45,762 bases of DNA from Rhodospirillales bacterium CG15_BIG_FIL_POST_REV_8_21_14_020_66_15 (GCA_002781745.1 PFFW01000088.1:6518-52279), one strand, 5' to 3'. Counted from the stretch's first letter, positions 1 through 9,124 are shown. Notes: generated from the letters alone by a model not told the origin. Translations and numbers: made by a program.

Positions 1-960
1 CCCGAGTTGCGCGAGGCCGTCGCGCGCGACATCGAACGCCACCGCAAGGTGACTGTCGACCCCGCCGACGTCATCATCGTGCCGGGCGGCAAGGTCACCA
101 TGTTCTTCGCCGTGCTGGCGCTGGGCGAGCCGGGGGCCGAGATCATCTATCCCAACCCGGGCTTCCCCATCTACGAGAGCGTCATCAAGTTCACGGGCGC
201 CACGCCCGTGCCCATGCCGCTGCACGAGGACAAGGGCTTCGCCTTCTCGGCCGAGGAGGTGCTGAGCCTCATTACGCCCTCGACGCGGCTCATCATCCTG
301 AACTCGCCCGCCAACCCCACGGGCGGCGCCGTGCCGCGCGCGGAGATGGACAGGCTGGCCGAGGGCCTGCTCGCCCATCCCCATGTCGCCATCATGTCCG
401 ACGAGATCTATTGCCGCATGCTGTATGACGGGCGCGAGCACGTGAGCCTGCTGGAATACGAGGACCTGCGCGACCGGGTGATCCTGCTCGACGGCTGGTC
501 CAAGACCTACGCCATGACCGGCTGGCGCATGGGTTACGGGGTATGGCCGAAATCCATGGTCGAGCCGGTGACGCGCCTCGCCATCAACTGCAATTCCTGC
601 GTCAACGCGGCGACCCAGTACGCCGGCATCGCGGCGCTCGACGGGCCGCAGGACGCGGTCGGCGAGATGGTCAAGGCATTTGACGAACGCCGCAAGGTGA
701 TCCTGCGCGAGTTGAACCAGATCCCCGGCTTCCGCTGCGTCGAGCCGGGCGGCGCGTTCTACGCCTTCCCCAATATCGAGGGCACGGGCCTCAAGTCCAT
801 GGAACTGCAGAACAGGCTCCTCAACGAGGCCGGCGTGGCGATCATCTCGGGCACCAGTTTCGGCGCCCAGGGCGAGGGCTACGTGCGGTTTTCCTACGCC
901 AACTCCACGGAGAACATCCTGAAGGCCATGTCGCGCATCCGCGCCTGTCTGTCGCGCTGA
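1..960 (+). CDS. PLP-dependent aminotransferase, class I/II (5' truncated)
   Basis: The reading frame is open from the first base, so the N-terminus lies outside the window; 319 residues remain. It is a fold-type I aminotransferase, transferring an amino group between an amino acid and a 2-oxo acid with pyridoxal phosphate. Visible hallmarks in order are the Asn-Pro-Gly-Phe-Pro loop, NSPANPTGG (the Asn/Pro motif that contacts the cofactor), SDEIY (Asp to the pyridine nitrogen), SKTYAMTGWRMG (Schiff-base lysine about residue 168 of the visible part) and a C-terminal VRFSYA, whose Arg binds the substrate carboxylate. It resembles aspartate/aromatic aminotransferases of the AspC/AatA subgroup, but the substrate cannot be read from sequence. 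It is followed by a 299-bp gap and then glnB, so it is probably a separate unit. Confidence 0.9.
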   Translation, partial: PELREAVARDIERHRKVTVDPADVIIVPGGKVTMFFAVLALGEPGAEIIYPNPGFPIYESVIKFTGATPVPMPLHEDKGFAFSAEEVLSLITPSTRLIILNSPANPTGGAVPRAEMDRLAEGLLAHPHVAIMSDEIYCRMLYDGREHVSLLEYEDLRDRVILLDGWSKTYAMTGWRMGYGVWPKSMVEPVTRLAINCNSCVNAATQYAGIAALDGPQDAVGEMVKAFDERRKVILRELNQIPGFRCVEPGGAFYAFPNIEGTGLKSMELQNRLLNEAGVAIISGTSFGAQGEGYVRFSYANSTENILKAMSRIRACLSR

Positions 961-1027
961 GGCCGGGCGGCCGCCGGGGCCCGGAACCGCCCCGTGCCGG
1001 GCGTGCGCGAAGGCTGCTGCCTATATA

Positions 1028-1054
1028 TTCGGCACTTGCCGATATTTTCGGCAC
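1028..1054. promoter_or_regulatory. Repeat cluster upstream of glnB, possible enhancer sites
   Basis: TTCGGCAC occurs at 1028-1035 and 1047-1054. The inverted copy TGCCGA at 1037-1042 forms a perfect 6-5-6 inverted repeat with TCGGCA at 1048-1053. The cluster lies about 110-135 bp upstream of the start expected from the sigma-54 element at 1139-1154, a usual distance for NtrC enhancer sites. It is not a textbook NtrC palindrome, so the role is inference. Confidence 0.4.
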
Positions 1055-1070
1055 CAGCGCCCGCAAACGG

Positions 1071-1101
1071 TTGACTCCGACCGGTGGAATTGCACCATAA
1101 C
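1071..1101 (+). promoter_or_regulatory. Possible sigma-70 promoter of glnB-glnA
   Basis: TTGACT at 1071-1076 is followed after 19 bp by CATAAC at 1096-1101. The -35 is good, but the spacing is long and the -10 only fair. A housekeeping promoter upstream of a sigma-54 promoter is common for glnBA operons, which is why it is listed. Confidence 0.3.
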
Positions 1102-1138
1102 CCCTTGAATCGGGCCGGGTTTCAAGCAGGTCCGGAAT

Positions 1139-1154
1139 TGGCACACCTCCTGCT
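1139..1154 (+). promoter_or_regulatory. Sigma-54 (RpoN) -24/-12 promoter of glnB-glnA
   Basis: TGGCAC at 1139-1144 is followed by TGCT at 1151-1154, with the invariant GG (1140-1141) and GC (1152-1153) exactly 12 bp apart as in TGGCAC-N5-TTGCW; one T of the -12 element is C. Transcription would start near 1165, about 95 nt before glnB. This fits nitrogen-limitation control by NtrC, as known for glnBA in alphaproteobacteria. Confidence 0.7.
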
Positions 1155-1229
1155 ATAGAAGAGGCGGACGAGGAAGGAAGGCCGCCGCGCCAAGAACGGC
1201 GGTCAGCCTGCGTAATCCGACTCTTCTGA

Positions 1230-1598
<369 letters not shown>

Positions 1599-1610
1599 CC
1601 GTCCGGTTCC

Positions 1611-1630
1611 CGCCGGCGGCCCAGCCGGCG
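1611..1630 (+). other. Stem-loop between glnB and glnA
   Basis: CGCCGGC (1611-1617) pairs perfectly with GCCGGCG (1624-1630) around a 6-nt loop, with no T-run behind it. It is not a terminator. It could mark an RNA processing or stability point that sets the glnB:glnA ratio. The structure is seen; the role is inference. Confidence 0.35.
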
Positions 1631-1700
1631 CGCCAGGGAGGCAAAAACCAAAGCGCGTACAAAAGTTATCTCGACACCTAGTCAAGAAAAGGAAGTGACT

Positions 1701-3122
1701 ATGAGCTTGGACCTGAAAACACCGGCGGAAGTCGTCAAGTACGTAAAGGACAACGAGATCCCCTTCGTCGACCTGCGCTTCACCGATTCCCGCGGCAAGT
1801 GGCAGCACCTTACCATGGTGTCCGCCTTCGTCGGCGAAGCCGAATTCGAGGACGGCGTCATGTTCGACGGCTCGTCCATCGCGGGCTGGAAGGCCATCAA
1901 CGAATCCGACATGGCGCTGATCCCCGATGCCTCGACGGCGGTCATGGACCCGTTCTCGGCGCAGCCCTCGCTGATCCTCTACTGCGACATCCTGGACCCG
2001 GTCACCGGCCAGGGCTATGAGCGCGACCCGCGCTCCATCGCCAAGCGCGCGGAAGCCTACCTGGGCACCACGGGCATCGGCGACACGGCCTACTTCGGGG
2101 CCGAGCCGGAATTCTTCGTGTTCGACGACGTGCGCTACGCCGTCGACATGAACAAGTGCTTCTACGAGTTCTCGTCCGAGGAAGGCCCCTATGTGACGGG
2201 CACCCTGTTCGACGAAGGCAACCTGGGCCACCGCCCGGGCGTCAAGGGCGGCTACTTCCCCGTCCCGCCGGTGGACTCGGCCCATGACCTGCGCGGCGAA
2301 ATGGTCACCGTGCTTCAGGAAATGGGCATGGTGATGGACAAGCACCACCACGAAGTGGCGCCGTCCCAGCATGAACTGGGCATGGCCTTCTCGACCCTGG
2401 TGCGCGCCGCCGACAACGTGCAGATCTACAAGTACTGCGTGCAGATGGTCGCCCATACCTACGGCAAGACGGCGACCTTCATGCCCAAGCCCGTGGCCGG
2501 CGACAACGGCACCGGCATGCACACCCACCAGTCGGTCTGGAAGGACGGCAAGCCCGCCTTCGCGGGCTCGGGTTATGCCGATCTCTCGGAGACGGCGCTC
2601 TACTACATCGGCGGCGTCATCAAGCACGCGAAGGCCATCAACGCCTTCACCAACCCGTCGACCAACTCCTACAAGCGCCTGATCCCCGGCTTCGAAGCCC
2701 CCGTGCTGCTGGCCTACTCGGCCCGCAACCGCTCGGCCTCGTGCCGCATCCCCTACTCGGGCAGCCCCAAGGGCAAGCGTTGCGAAATCCGCTTCCCGGA
2801 CGCCACCGCGAACCCCTATCTGGGCTTCACGGCCATGATGATGGCCGGCCTCGACGGCATCCAGAACAAGATCCATCCGGGCGACCCGATGGACAAGGAC
2901 CTGTACGACCTGCCGCCGGAAGAACTGGCGGGCGTGCCGACCGTCGCCGGCTCGCTGCGCGAGGCCGTCCAGGCGCTGGACGCCGACCGCGACTTCCTGA
3001 AGAAGGGCGACGTCTTCACCGACGACGCCATCAACGGCTACATGGATCTCAAGTGGGAAGAGATCTACAACTTCGAACACACGCCGCATCCGGTTGAATT
3101 CATGATGTATTACTCCTCGTAA
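1701..3122 (+). CDS. glnA: Glutamine synthetase, type I
   Basis: GlnA makes glutamine from glutamate, ammonia and ATP, and is the main ammonium assimilation enzyme. The protein is 473 residues, a normal GSI-beta length. It shows the beta-grasp N-terminus with [10 protein letters not shown], the metal-site segment [10 protein letters not shown], the [12 protein letters not shown] motif, the ATP-site segment [12 protein letters not shown] and the flap region [15 protein letters not shown]. Tyr402 in [10 protein letters not shown] is the expected adenylylation site, so control by GlnE is likely. ATG 1701 is chosen because AAAAGGAAG sits just upstream. A GTG six bases earlier is in frame but overlaps that ribosome site. 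Confidence 0.98.
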   Translation: MSLDLKTPAEVVKYVKDNEIPFVDLRFTDSRGKWQHLTMVSAFVGEAEFEDGVMFDGSSIAGWKAINESDMALIPDASTAVMDPFSAQPSLILYCDILDPVTGQGYERDPRSIAKRAEAYLGTTGIGDTAYFGAEPEFFVFDDVRYAVDMNKCFYEFSSEEGPYVTGTLFDEGNLGHRPGVKGGYFPVPPVDSAHDLRGEMVTVLQEMGMVMDKHHHEVAPSQHELGMAFSTLVRAADNVQIYKYCVQMVAHTYGKTATFMPKPVAGDNGTGMHTHQSVWKDGKPAFAGSGYADLSETALYYIGGVIKHAKAINAFTNPSTNSYKRLIPGFEAPVLLAYSARNRSASCRIPYSGSPKGKRCEIRFPDATANPYLGFTAMMMAGLDGIQNKIHPGDPMDKDLYDLPPEELAGVPTVAGSLREAVQALDADRDFLKKGDVFTDDAINGYMDLKWEEIYNFEHTPHPVEFMMYYSS

Positions 3123-3132
3123 CACGCGAGGC

Positions 3133-3167
3133 GGGCGGGGCCTCGGGCCCTGCCCTGCCTTGTGTTT
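3133..3167 (+). terminator. Probable glnA terminator
   Basis: A 10-bp GC-rich stem (3133-3142 with 3146-3155, one G-U pair, TCG loop) lies 11 bp after the glnA stop. A loose T-rich tail at 3160-3167 (TTGTGTTT) follows. The stem is strong and the U-tract imperfect. Confidence 0.55.
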
Positions 3168-3294
3168 CGGGAGCATCACGAACAATCGGATACCGGCGCG
3201 CGACCCGATTTACGCGCCAAACTTGGGGGTTCCGTTGCTTCGGCGGCGGGCCCCCGATTTTCTTTTGAAGTCCCGGATCAACGCGCTGGTGCGA

Positions 3295-4155
3295 TCAGCC
3301 CTCGTGCCCCGGCGGCGTCAGGTCGCGGGGATCGAAAGCGCGGCCGTGCAGCACCGGCATCAGGTCGAAATAGGGCCGGATGATGGGCGAGGCCGAGGCC
3401 TCGAAGTCGCGGAACGGCCCGTCGAAGAACACCCGCCCCTCGTGCAGCATCACCGTGCGCGGCTCAAGGCGGCGCAGCAGGTCCTTGTCGTGGGTGATGA
3501 TGAGGGTCGTGCGCCGCTCGCCCGTGCGGGTCTGCGCGTCGTGGGTGCGCGCGATCAGGTCATGCACGGTCGCGGCCGTGGTCGGGTCGAGACCCGTGGT
3601 CGGCTCGTCGTAGAACAGGACCTCCGGCTCCATCGCCAGCGCGCGGGCGACCGCCAAGCGCTTGGCCATGCCGCCGGAAAGCTCGTTCACGTCCGTCTGC
3701 ATGAATTCGTCGCTGTCGGGCAGGTCGACAGCCGCGAGCACGCGCCGGGCGATGGGGACGATGGCGTCCTCGTCCAGCCCCCGCACCTCGGACAGCCACA
3801 GCGCGATGTTGTCCAGCACCGTGCCGGAGAACAGCGCGTTCTTCTGGAACACCATGCCCCAGTGGGTATGCAGGCGATCCGTTTCCATGGTGTCGAGCGC
3901 CGAGAGGTCGACCAGGGGGGCGCCCTCCAGGTCGTGGTCGGCGACTCGCACCCGGCCCGCGTCCGGCTCCAGCCGGCCCAGGATGTGATTGAGCAGCACG
4001 GTCTTGCCGCAGCCCGAGCCGCCGACCACGGCAAGCATCTCGCCGCGGCGGACCTCCAGGTCGACGCCCGTGAGCACCCGGTGGTCGCCGAACGCCTTGG
4101 TCAGGCCCTCGACGCGGATTTCCTCCGCCTGGTGGGAGATGGAGTTCACTGCCAC
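3295..4155 (-). CDS. ABC transporter ATPase, MlaF-like
   Basis: This 286-residue cytoplasmic ATPase has Walker A GGSGCGKT (45-52), Q-loop FQKNALF, signature LSGGM, Walker B VLFYDEPTTGLDP and switch histidine ITHD. The LSGGMAKR signature and overall pattern match the MlaF branch, which drives phospholipid or other lipid movement between outer and inner membrane. No permease (MlaE), MCE protein (MlaD) or periplasmic carrier (MlaC) lies beside it, so its partners are elsewhere or it is an orphan. The start is a GTG at 4155 with a weak ribosome site; GTG 4149 is an alternative. It is convergent with glnA. Confidence 0.82.
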   Translation of the reverse strand: MAVNSISHQAEEIRVEGLTKAFGDHRVLTGVDLEVRRGEMLAVVGGSGCGKTVLLNHILGRLEPDAGRVRVADHDLEGAPLVDLSALDTMETDRLHTHWGMVFQKNALFSGTVLDNIALWLSEVRGLDEDAIVPIARRVLAAVDLPDSDEFMQTDVNELSGGMAKRLAVARALAMEPEVLFYDEPTTGLDPTTAATVHDLIARTHDAQTRTGERRTTLIITHDKDLLRRLEPRTVMLHEGRVFFDGPFRDFEASASPIIRPYFDLMPVLHGRAFDPRDLTPPGHEG

Positions 4156-4379
4156 GCGCCGTCCGTTCCGTTGCGTCGACAGGCTAGTACGCGAGCCGGG
4201 AGACCACCAGCAATATGGCGACGAATTAGGGATTCGGTCCGGCAGGCCCTAGTTGATTGTTTCTAATGTTTGAGTCCGACGAAGTTGGACGCAAGTGTGG
4301 AACGGAAACGAACCAAAACAAAAGGTTAGCTAGTGGTAGGGCCGACAGTTCGCGGGAGCGAAGAGTCGGAGTCTATCCA

Positions 4380-5051
4380 CTACACCTCCGCCCACATACG
4401 CAACAGGTTGGCGTAGGTCTTTGACAAATAGTCGAATTCCCGCGTCTTGCCGTGCTGATGGAAGAGCGACAGGCGCGTGGTCTCCAGGTCGAACAGGATT
4501 TCCCGCCGTGCGGGATCGCGCACCAGACTCTGGACCCAGCCGACGGCCACCTCGCGGACGCCCCGGGTGACCGCCTCGACGCGATGGAGCGACGTCGACG
4601 GGTAGACGATCGCATGTCCGGGTTCGAGCTTGTAGGCCTGTTCACCGCCCGGCGATTCGATCACCAATTCGCCGCCGTCGTAGGTATCGGGGGAACCGAG
4701 AAAAACCGTGAACGAGACGTCCGTGCGGGCCGGATCGTCGTTTCCCATGATTGCGTCATCCACGTGGGTCCCATAGGCCATCCCGACCTCATAACGGCTG
4801 AACAGCAGAGGCCGGAACGCCCTGGGCAGGACCGCCGAACGGAACACTTCGTTGGTTCGCAGGGCTTCGACCAGTTCGATACGCGCCTTCTCCGCCACCG
4901 CGCTCAGGCCGCCCGCCTGACGGTTGTCCTTGACCAGTTTCGCGTGCCAGCCCGCTGTTTCCCGCCCGTCGACGAACCGCTCACCGGATATGATCTTCCG
5001 GATTCGGACCAATAGATCGGACGGCACGACATCCGCGATACAAAGAATCAT
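4380..5051 (-). CDS. PKHD-type Fe(II)/2-oxoglutarate dioxygenase (PiuC/YbiX family)
   Basis: This is a 223-residue hydroxylase of the PKHD family, close to the usual 225 residues. Iron ligands H96 and D98 (YGTHVDDA) and H156 (STSLHRV) are visible, with R166 placed to bind 2-oxoglutarate. Members are iron-starvation induced and often neighbour TonB siderophore receptors, but their substrate is not established. I chose ATG 5051 because the family begins with a hydrophobic Met-(Met/Ile)-Leu-Cys-Ile stretch; an in-frame ATG at 5153 would add 34 atypical residues. The gene diverges from an exported repeat protein across a Fur-box-like site. No receptor gene is in the window. Confidence 0.88.
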   Translation of the reverse strand: MILCIADVVPSDLLVRIRKIISGERFVDGRETAGWHAKLVKDNRQAGGLSAVAEKARIELVEALRTNEVFRSAVLPRAFRPLLFSRYEVGMAYGTHVDDAIMGNDDPARTDVSFTVFLGSPDTYDGGELVIESPGGEQAYKLEPGHAIVYPSTSLHRVEAVTRGVREVAVGWVQSLVRDPARREILFDLETTRLSLFHQHGKTREFDYLSKTYANLLRMWAEV

Positions 5052-5187
5052 CCGGCCATTCCCACTGTTTCCGGAACCGTGCTCCCACACCTCGTCATTC
5101 AAGCCCTCGGCCGGAAATCCGGTCTGCGTATCATTTCGCACCATGTATTGCAATTGCGCATCATTCTCATATATGGTCCGATTAAAT

Positions 5188-5206
5188 GCAAATCATTGTC
5201 ATTATC
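5188..5206. promoter_or_regulatory. Fur-box-like operator between two divergent genes
   Basis: The 19-mer at 5188-5206 matches 14 of 19 positions of the E. coli Fur consensus, with its right half TCATTATC exact. On the other strand it reads as near-repeats of GATAAT (GATAAT, GACAAT, then a degenerate copy). It sits 24 bp before the plus-strand gene and about 137 bp before the dioxygenase, so it could control both. In alphaproteobacteria Fur or a related regulator could be the reader. Iron-repressed expression is inference. Confidence 0.65.
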
Positions 5207-5229
5207 ATAACTTGCGCACGGAGGATCTG

Positions 5230-6102
5230 ATGGAAAAGACGAAAACGAAGATATGGCTAGGGCTGGGAAGCTATCTCCTGGCGAGCGTCAGCCCCGTAGC
5301 CATTGCAACGGCCGACGACGCGGAGAACACGCTCACCGGCCGGCAGGGGCCGATTCTCGTCGCGGACCAAGGCGGCGAAGGAGGCCAAGGCGGAGAGCGC
5401 GGCGCCCACAGGAAAGGAGGTGAAGGCGGTGAAGGAGGAGAAGGCGGAGAGCGCGGCGCCGGGGCGCGGCCGGAGACCGACGACGTATCCTATCTTACTC
5501 AGCTCGGCCTCGTCCGCGGACACCTCAACGTCGGTTTCGACCTCTATCAGCAGGGCGCCGTCAAGGCCGCAAAAACCCATATGAAGCATCCCGGTGACGA
5601 ACTTTATGCGGACTTGAAACCCGCCTTCGCGGCGCGGGGAGTCGCCGGCTTCGCCGACCAGCTACAGAAACTGGCGTCGCTGGTTGAAAAAGAGGCGCCG
5701 ATATCGGCGGTGAAATCCGCCTACAGTGAACTGGAATCCGCCATTGAAGCAGCTGCGAAAGGGGCCGCGTCCCCTGACGTGAAGACACGGCTCGAAGTGG
5801 CGGAGCACCTGGTCCGCACCGCGGCTGAGGAATATGCCGTCGGCGTCAAGGACGGCAAGGTGGTCAACGCCCATGAGTATCAGGACGCCTTGGGGTTTGT
5901 CCGTATCGCGAAGAAAACGGTGACCGCGGCTGACGCGGATTCGAAGGCCGACGCCGAGGCGCTGGAACGCGCGAAAGCGCAATTCGAAGGCATCGAATCC
6001 GCCTGGCCCGGCGTCGTCGCGCCGAAAACGGTCGACGCCGATGCCTCGCTGATCTACGGAGCCGCGGATTGGATTGAAATTGCCGCCATGAAGGCCAGGT
6101 AG
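5230..6102 (+). CDS. Exported protein with Gly/Glu repeats and a helical His-containing domain
   Basis: This is a 290-residue protein of no named family that I can give. Residues 1-28 look like a signal peptide ending in AIATA-DD. Residues 48-79 are almost only Gly, Glu, Arg and Ala, with repeats of GGE and two copies of GGERGA 18 residues apart. Residues 83-290 are predicted mostly helical, rich in Ala, Lys and Glu, with H98 (RGHLNVG), H117 and H120 (THMKHPGDELY) as possible metal ligands. I recall similar Gly-Glu-repeat exported proteins in other alphaproteobacteria without known function. It shares a Fur-box-like region with the dioxygenase, so a periplasmic iron-linked role is a reasonable guess. 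ATG 5230 follows GGAGGATC. Confidence 0.75.
   Translation: MEKTKTKIWLGLGSYLLASVSPVAIATADDAENTLTGRQGPILVADQGGEGGQGGERGAHRKGGEGGEGGEGGERGAGARPETDDVSYLTQLGLVRGHLNVGFDLYQQGAVKAAKTHMKHPGDELYADLKPAFAARGVAGFADQLQKLASLVEKEAPISAVKSAYSELESAIEAAAKGAASPDVKTRLEVAEHLVRTAAEEYAVGVKDGKVVNAHEYQDALGFVRIAKKTVTAADADSKADAEALERAKAQFEGIESAWPGVVAPKTVDADASLIYGAADWIEIAAMKAR
5387..5460 (+). repeat. Direct repeat inside the Gly/Glu-rich coding segment
   Basis: AAGGCGGAGAGCGCGGCGCC occurs exactly at 5387-5406 and again at 5441-5460, 54 bp (18 codons) apart and in the same frame. The intervening GGE codons are also repetitive. The tract is prone to in-frame expansion or contraction. Confidence 0.9.
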
Positions 6103-6117
6103 GCGGCGCTCCGCCGT

Positions 6118-7107
6118 TCACCCCCGCACCTTCACGGGCTCGAATTCCTCAAGCCGGTCCGTGGCCGGCGCCGGGGTGCGCGACAGGGCGGCGATCTCGT
6201 CCCACAGATCCTGGGTCATGGCGACTTCCAGCGACTTCAACGACGGTTCCAGTTGCTCCGTGTGGCGCGCGCCGACGATCGGCGCCGTGACGGCGGGATG
6301 GGCCGCGGCCCAGGCCACGGCCAGGGTCACCGGGTGCAGGCCTTGCTTTTCGGCGAATTCCGTGAATCGGCCCGCCGTTTCCACCATCCAGTCCTCGGCA
6401 TAGCGCCTGGCGTATTCCTGCTTGTCCTTGACGCGGCCGACCTCGGGCTGCACGCCCGGACGGTACTTGCCCGACAACAGGCCGCCGCCCACGGGGCTGT
6501 AGGTGATGACCCCAAGGTTCTCGGCCTGGGCCATGGGCAGGATTTCGACCTCGGCCTGGCGCTTGACCAGGTTGTACATCGGCTGGATGACGTCGAACCG
6601 GGTCCAGCCCATGCGCTCGGAGATGCCCAGGCCCTTGGCGACCTGCCAGGCCGTGTAGTTGGAGGCGCCGATGTAGATCACCTTGCCCGCCCGCACCACG
6701 TCCTCCAGCCCGCGCAGGACCTCGTCGAGCGGCGCCAGCTTCTCCCAACGGTGCATGAACAGCACGTCGATGCGGTCCGTGCCCAGCCGCTTCAGGCTGT
6801 CCTCCACGGCCTTGACGACATGACGCCGGTTGCCGCCCGTGGCGTTGACGTCGCCGCGGATGTTGTTGAAGCACTTGGAGGTGATGACCAGGTCGTCGCG
6901 CTCGCCTTTCATCAGGCCGCCCAGGATCTCCTCGGCCCGGCCTTTGGTATAGGCGTCGGCGCAGTCGAAGAAGTTGATCCCCAGGTCGCGCACCCGCCTG
7001 TACATGGCCTTGGACGCGGCCTCGTCGGCCTCGGCCCCGAACGACATGGTGCCGAAGCACAGTTGCGAGACGCGCACGCCGGTGCGGCCCAAGGGTCTGT
7101 ATTCCAT
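6118..7107 (-). CDS. Aldo/keto reductase
   Basis: This is a 329-residue NADPH-dependent oxidoreductase of the AKR superfamily (TIM barrel, cytoplasmic). The catalytic tetrad is visible as D48, Y53 (FFDCADAY), K78 (TSKCF) and H119 (LFMHRW). The C-terminal cofactor segment PIVGARHTEQL is present. It resembles the YajO/YhdN-like and Kv-beta-like groups; the physiological carbonyl substrate cannot be told. The start ATG follows a strong GGGAGGAA. It is convergent with the Gly/Glu-repeat protein (15-bp gap) and divergent from the antiporter gene. Confidence 0.92.
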   Translation of the reverse strand: MEYRPLGRTGVRVSQLCFGTMSFGAEADEAASKAMYRRVRDLGINFFDCADAYTKGRAEEILGGLMKGERDDLVITSKCFNNIRGDVNATGGNRRHVVKAVEDSLKRLGTDRIDVLFMHRWEKLAPLDEVLRGLEDVVRAGKVIYIGASNYTAWQVAKGLGISERMGWTRFDVIQPMYNLVKRQAEVEILPMAQAENLGVITYSPVGGGLLSGKYRPGVQPEVGRVKDKQEYARRYAEDWMVETAGRFTEFAEKQGLHPVTLAVAWAAAHPAVTAPIVGARHTEQLEPSLKSLEVAMTQDLWDEIAALSRTPAPATDRLEEFEPVKVRG

Positions 7108-7374
7108 GGATGATTCCTCCCGTCAGGCGTTCCGGACGGAATGGCGCGGCGTTGGGCCGGCGGGCTCCGGAACGGGTTCGTGGTCACTGGGACGCAGCTT
7201 GCCGGGGCCGGGGCCCGCGCGCAAGGTCCCTGCCCCCGGCAATTCCGTACCGGTCCGCACGGAACCGGTTTCAAAACGCCGTACAGTTCTCTAACGTTCT
7301 CCACCGAATACTTTTTCCGCCGCGTCCATCGTCCGGACCGGCCGTCTCCCGCCATGGTGCCTTTGGACCCGAGC

Positions 7375-9102
7375 ATGGAAACCCACGCGACCATTCCCCA
7401 CCTTCGGGAGACGATCATCTTCCTGATCGCCGCCGGCGTCATGGTTCCCCTGTTTCACCGCCTGAAGGTCAGCCCGGTGCTCGGCTATCTGGTCGTGGGC
7501 GGGGTCATCGGCCCGTTCGGCCTGGGCCTCCTGGCGGACGACTACCCCTTCCTCGCCCATGCCGTGATCTCGGACCTCGCGGGCGTGCAGGCGCTGGCGG
7601 AACTGGGCGTGATCTTTCTCTTGTTCACCATCGGGCTTGAACTCTCGCTGGAACGCCTTTGGGCCATGCGACGGCTGGTGTTCGGCCTCGGCAGCCTGCA
7701 GATCGTCATCACCGGCGCCATCATCGGCCTGATCGCGCACGAATTCGGCAATACCGTGCCCGCGTCCATCGTGCTGGGAGCCTGCCTTGCCCTGTCGTCG
7801 ACGGCCATCGTCATGCAGCTTTTGATGGAGGGGCGCCGGCTCGGCACGCCGCTGGGCCGCTCCAGTTTCTCCATCCTGCTGATGCAGGACCTGGCCGTCG
7901 TGCCCATCCTGTTCGCGGTCGGCGTGCTGGGCGCCAAGATCGACGGCGGGCTCGGGGCCGGGCTTGCGCAGGCGCTGGGCAAGGCGGTGCTGACCATCGT
8001 GGCGATCTACACCATCGGACGGCTCGTGCTGCGCCCCGCGCTGCGCCTTGTCGCACAGACGCGCAGCCCCGAAATGTTCATGGCGGCGGTGCTGCTGACG
8101 GTCATCGGGATCTCCGCGATCACCGGCTATGCCGGCCTGTCCATGGCCCTGGGCGCGTTCCTGGCCGGGCTGTTGCTGGCGGAAACGGAATTCACCCACG
8201 AGATCGAAGTCGACATCGAGCCCTTCAAGGGCCTGATGCTGGGCCTGTTCTTCATGTCCGTCGGCATGGGCATCGATTGGCGCGTCGTGGGCGACGAGCC
8301 GCTGTGGATTCCGCTCTCGGTGGCCGGCCTGTTCGCCGTCAAATCCGTGATCACGGCGGGGCTGTGCCTCGCCTTCGGCCTGCCGCGCCATACCTCGATC
8401 GAGGCCGGGCTGCTGCTTGGCCAGGGCGGCGAGTTCGCCTTCATCGTCATCGGCCTGGCCATGAGCCTGTCGCTGCTGCCGGTCGACATCGGCCAGTTCA
8501 TGCTGATCGTCACGGGCCTGACCATGCTGGTTACGCCGCTGGTGGCGAAGGCGGCGGAGAAGGTCGCCGGCCATATGGAACGCGACGCCAACTCGCGCGC
8601 CCACCGGGGCAGTCTGGAGGCCGTCGGCAACCTGGAAGGCCACGTCATCCTGGCCGGTTTCGGGCGCTTCGGGCGGACCCTCGCCAACACCCTGCAGGCG
8701 GAGGGAATCTCCTTTCTCGCGCTCGACACGGACCCGTCCCACGTGGCCCGCGCGCGGGCGGACAGGCTGCCCGTGTTCTATGGCGACGCCTCCCGCCTCG
8801 ACATGCTGACGCGCGCCCATATCGGAACCTGCGCCGCCGTGGTGCTGACCATGGACAATCCGATCGCCGCGGAACGCATCGTCGGCGAGATCCGCCGCGC
8901 CTGGCCGCTGGTCGCCGTCTATGCGCGGGCGCGGGACCAGCACCACGCGGCGCGCATGCTGGCCGCCGGAGCGAACATCGCCGTGCCGGAAACGGTCGAA
9001 GGCAGCCTGCAGCTTGCCGGGCGCGTGCTGTCGGGCCTGGGCGCCACGGAAGAAGTGGTGCGCCGCCGCCTGGAGCACCAGCGCGCGCAGGAGGAATTGT
9101 GA
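7375..9102 (+). CDS. Kef-type monovalent cation:proton antiporter (CPA2) with TrkA-N domain
   Basis: This is a 575-residue inner-membrane protein. The first about 390 residues form a CPA2 exchanger with some 12 hydrophobic segments and the family motifs LSSTAIV, LLMQDLAVVP and QGGEFAFI. From about residue 420 there is a cytoplasmic RCK/TrkA-N nucleotide-binding domain with GFGRFG followed by an acidic residue (LALDTD), which gates KefB/KefC-like K+ efflux. No KefF/KefG partner is adjacent. The start is uncertain: ATG 7375 and ATG 7354 are both in frame and neither has a clear ribosome site. The length fits KefB/C (about 600). Confidence 0.9.
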   Translation: METHATIPHLRETIIFLIAAGVMVPLFHRLKVSPVLGYLVVGGVIGPFGLGLLADDYPFLAHAVISDLAGVQALAELGVIFLLFTIGLELSLERLWAMRRLVFGLGSLQIVITGAIIGLIAHEFGNTVPASIVLGACLALSSTAIVMQLLMEGRRLGTPLGRSSFSILLMQDLAVVPILFAVGVLGAKIDGGLGAGLAQALGKAVLTIVAIYTIGRLVLRPALRLVAQTRSPEMFMAAVLLTVIGISAITGYAGLSMALGAFLAGLLLAETEFTHEIEVDIEPFKGLMLGLFFMSVGMGIDWRVVGDEPLWIPLSVAGLFAVKSVITAGLCLAFGLPRHTSIEAGLLLGQGGEFAFIVIGLAMSLSLLPVDIGQFMLIVTGLTMLVTPLVAKAAEKVAGHMERDANSRAHRGSLEAVGNLEGHVILAGFGRFGRTLANTLQAEGISFLALDTDPSHVARARADRLPVFYGDASRLDMLTRAHIGTCAAVVLTMDNPIAAERIVGEIRRAWPLVAVYARARDQHHAARMLAAGANIAVPETVEGSLQLAGRVLSGLGATEEVVRRRLEHQRAQEEL

Positions 9103-9124
9103 CGCGCCCCAGGCGTAGACTCCG

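Noticed and set aside
9103-9124. Terminator between the antiporter and eipA-like genes
   Set aside because: A short TCCGT/ACGGA stem overlaps the eipA stop, but it has no T-tract on either strand.
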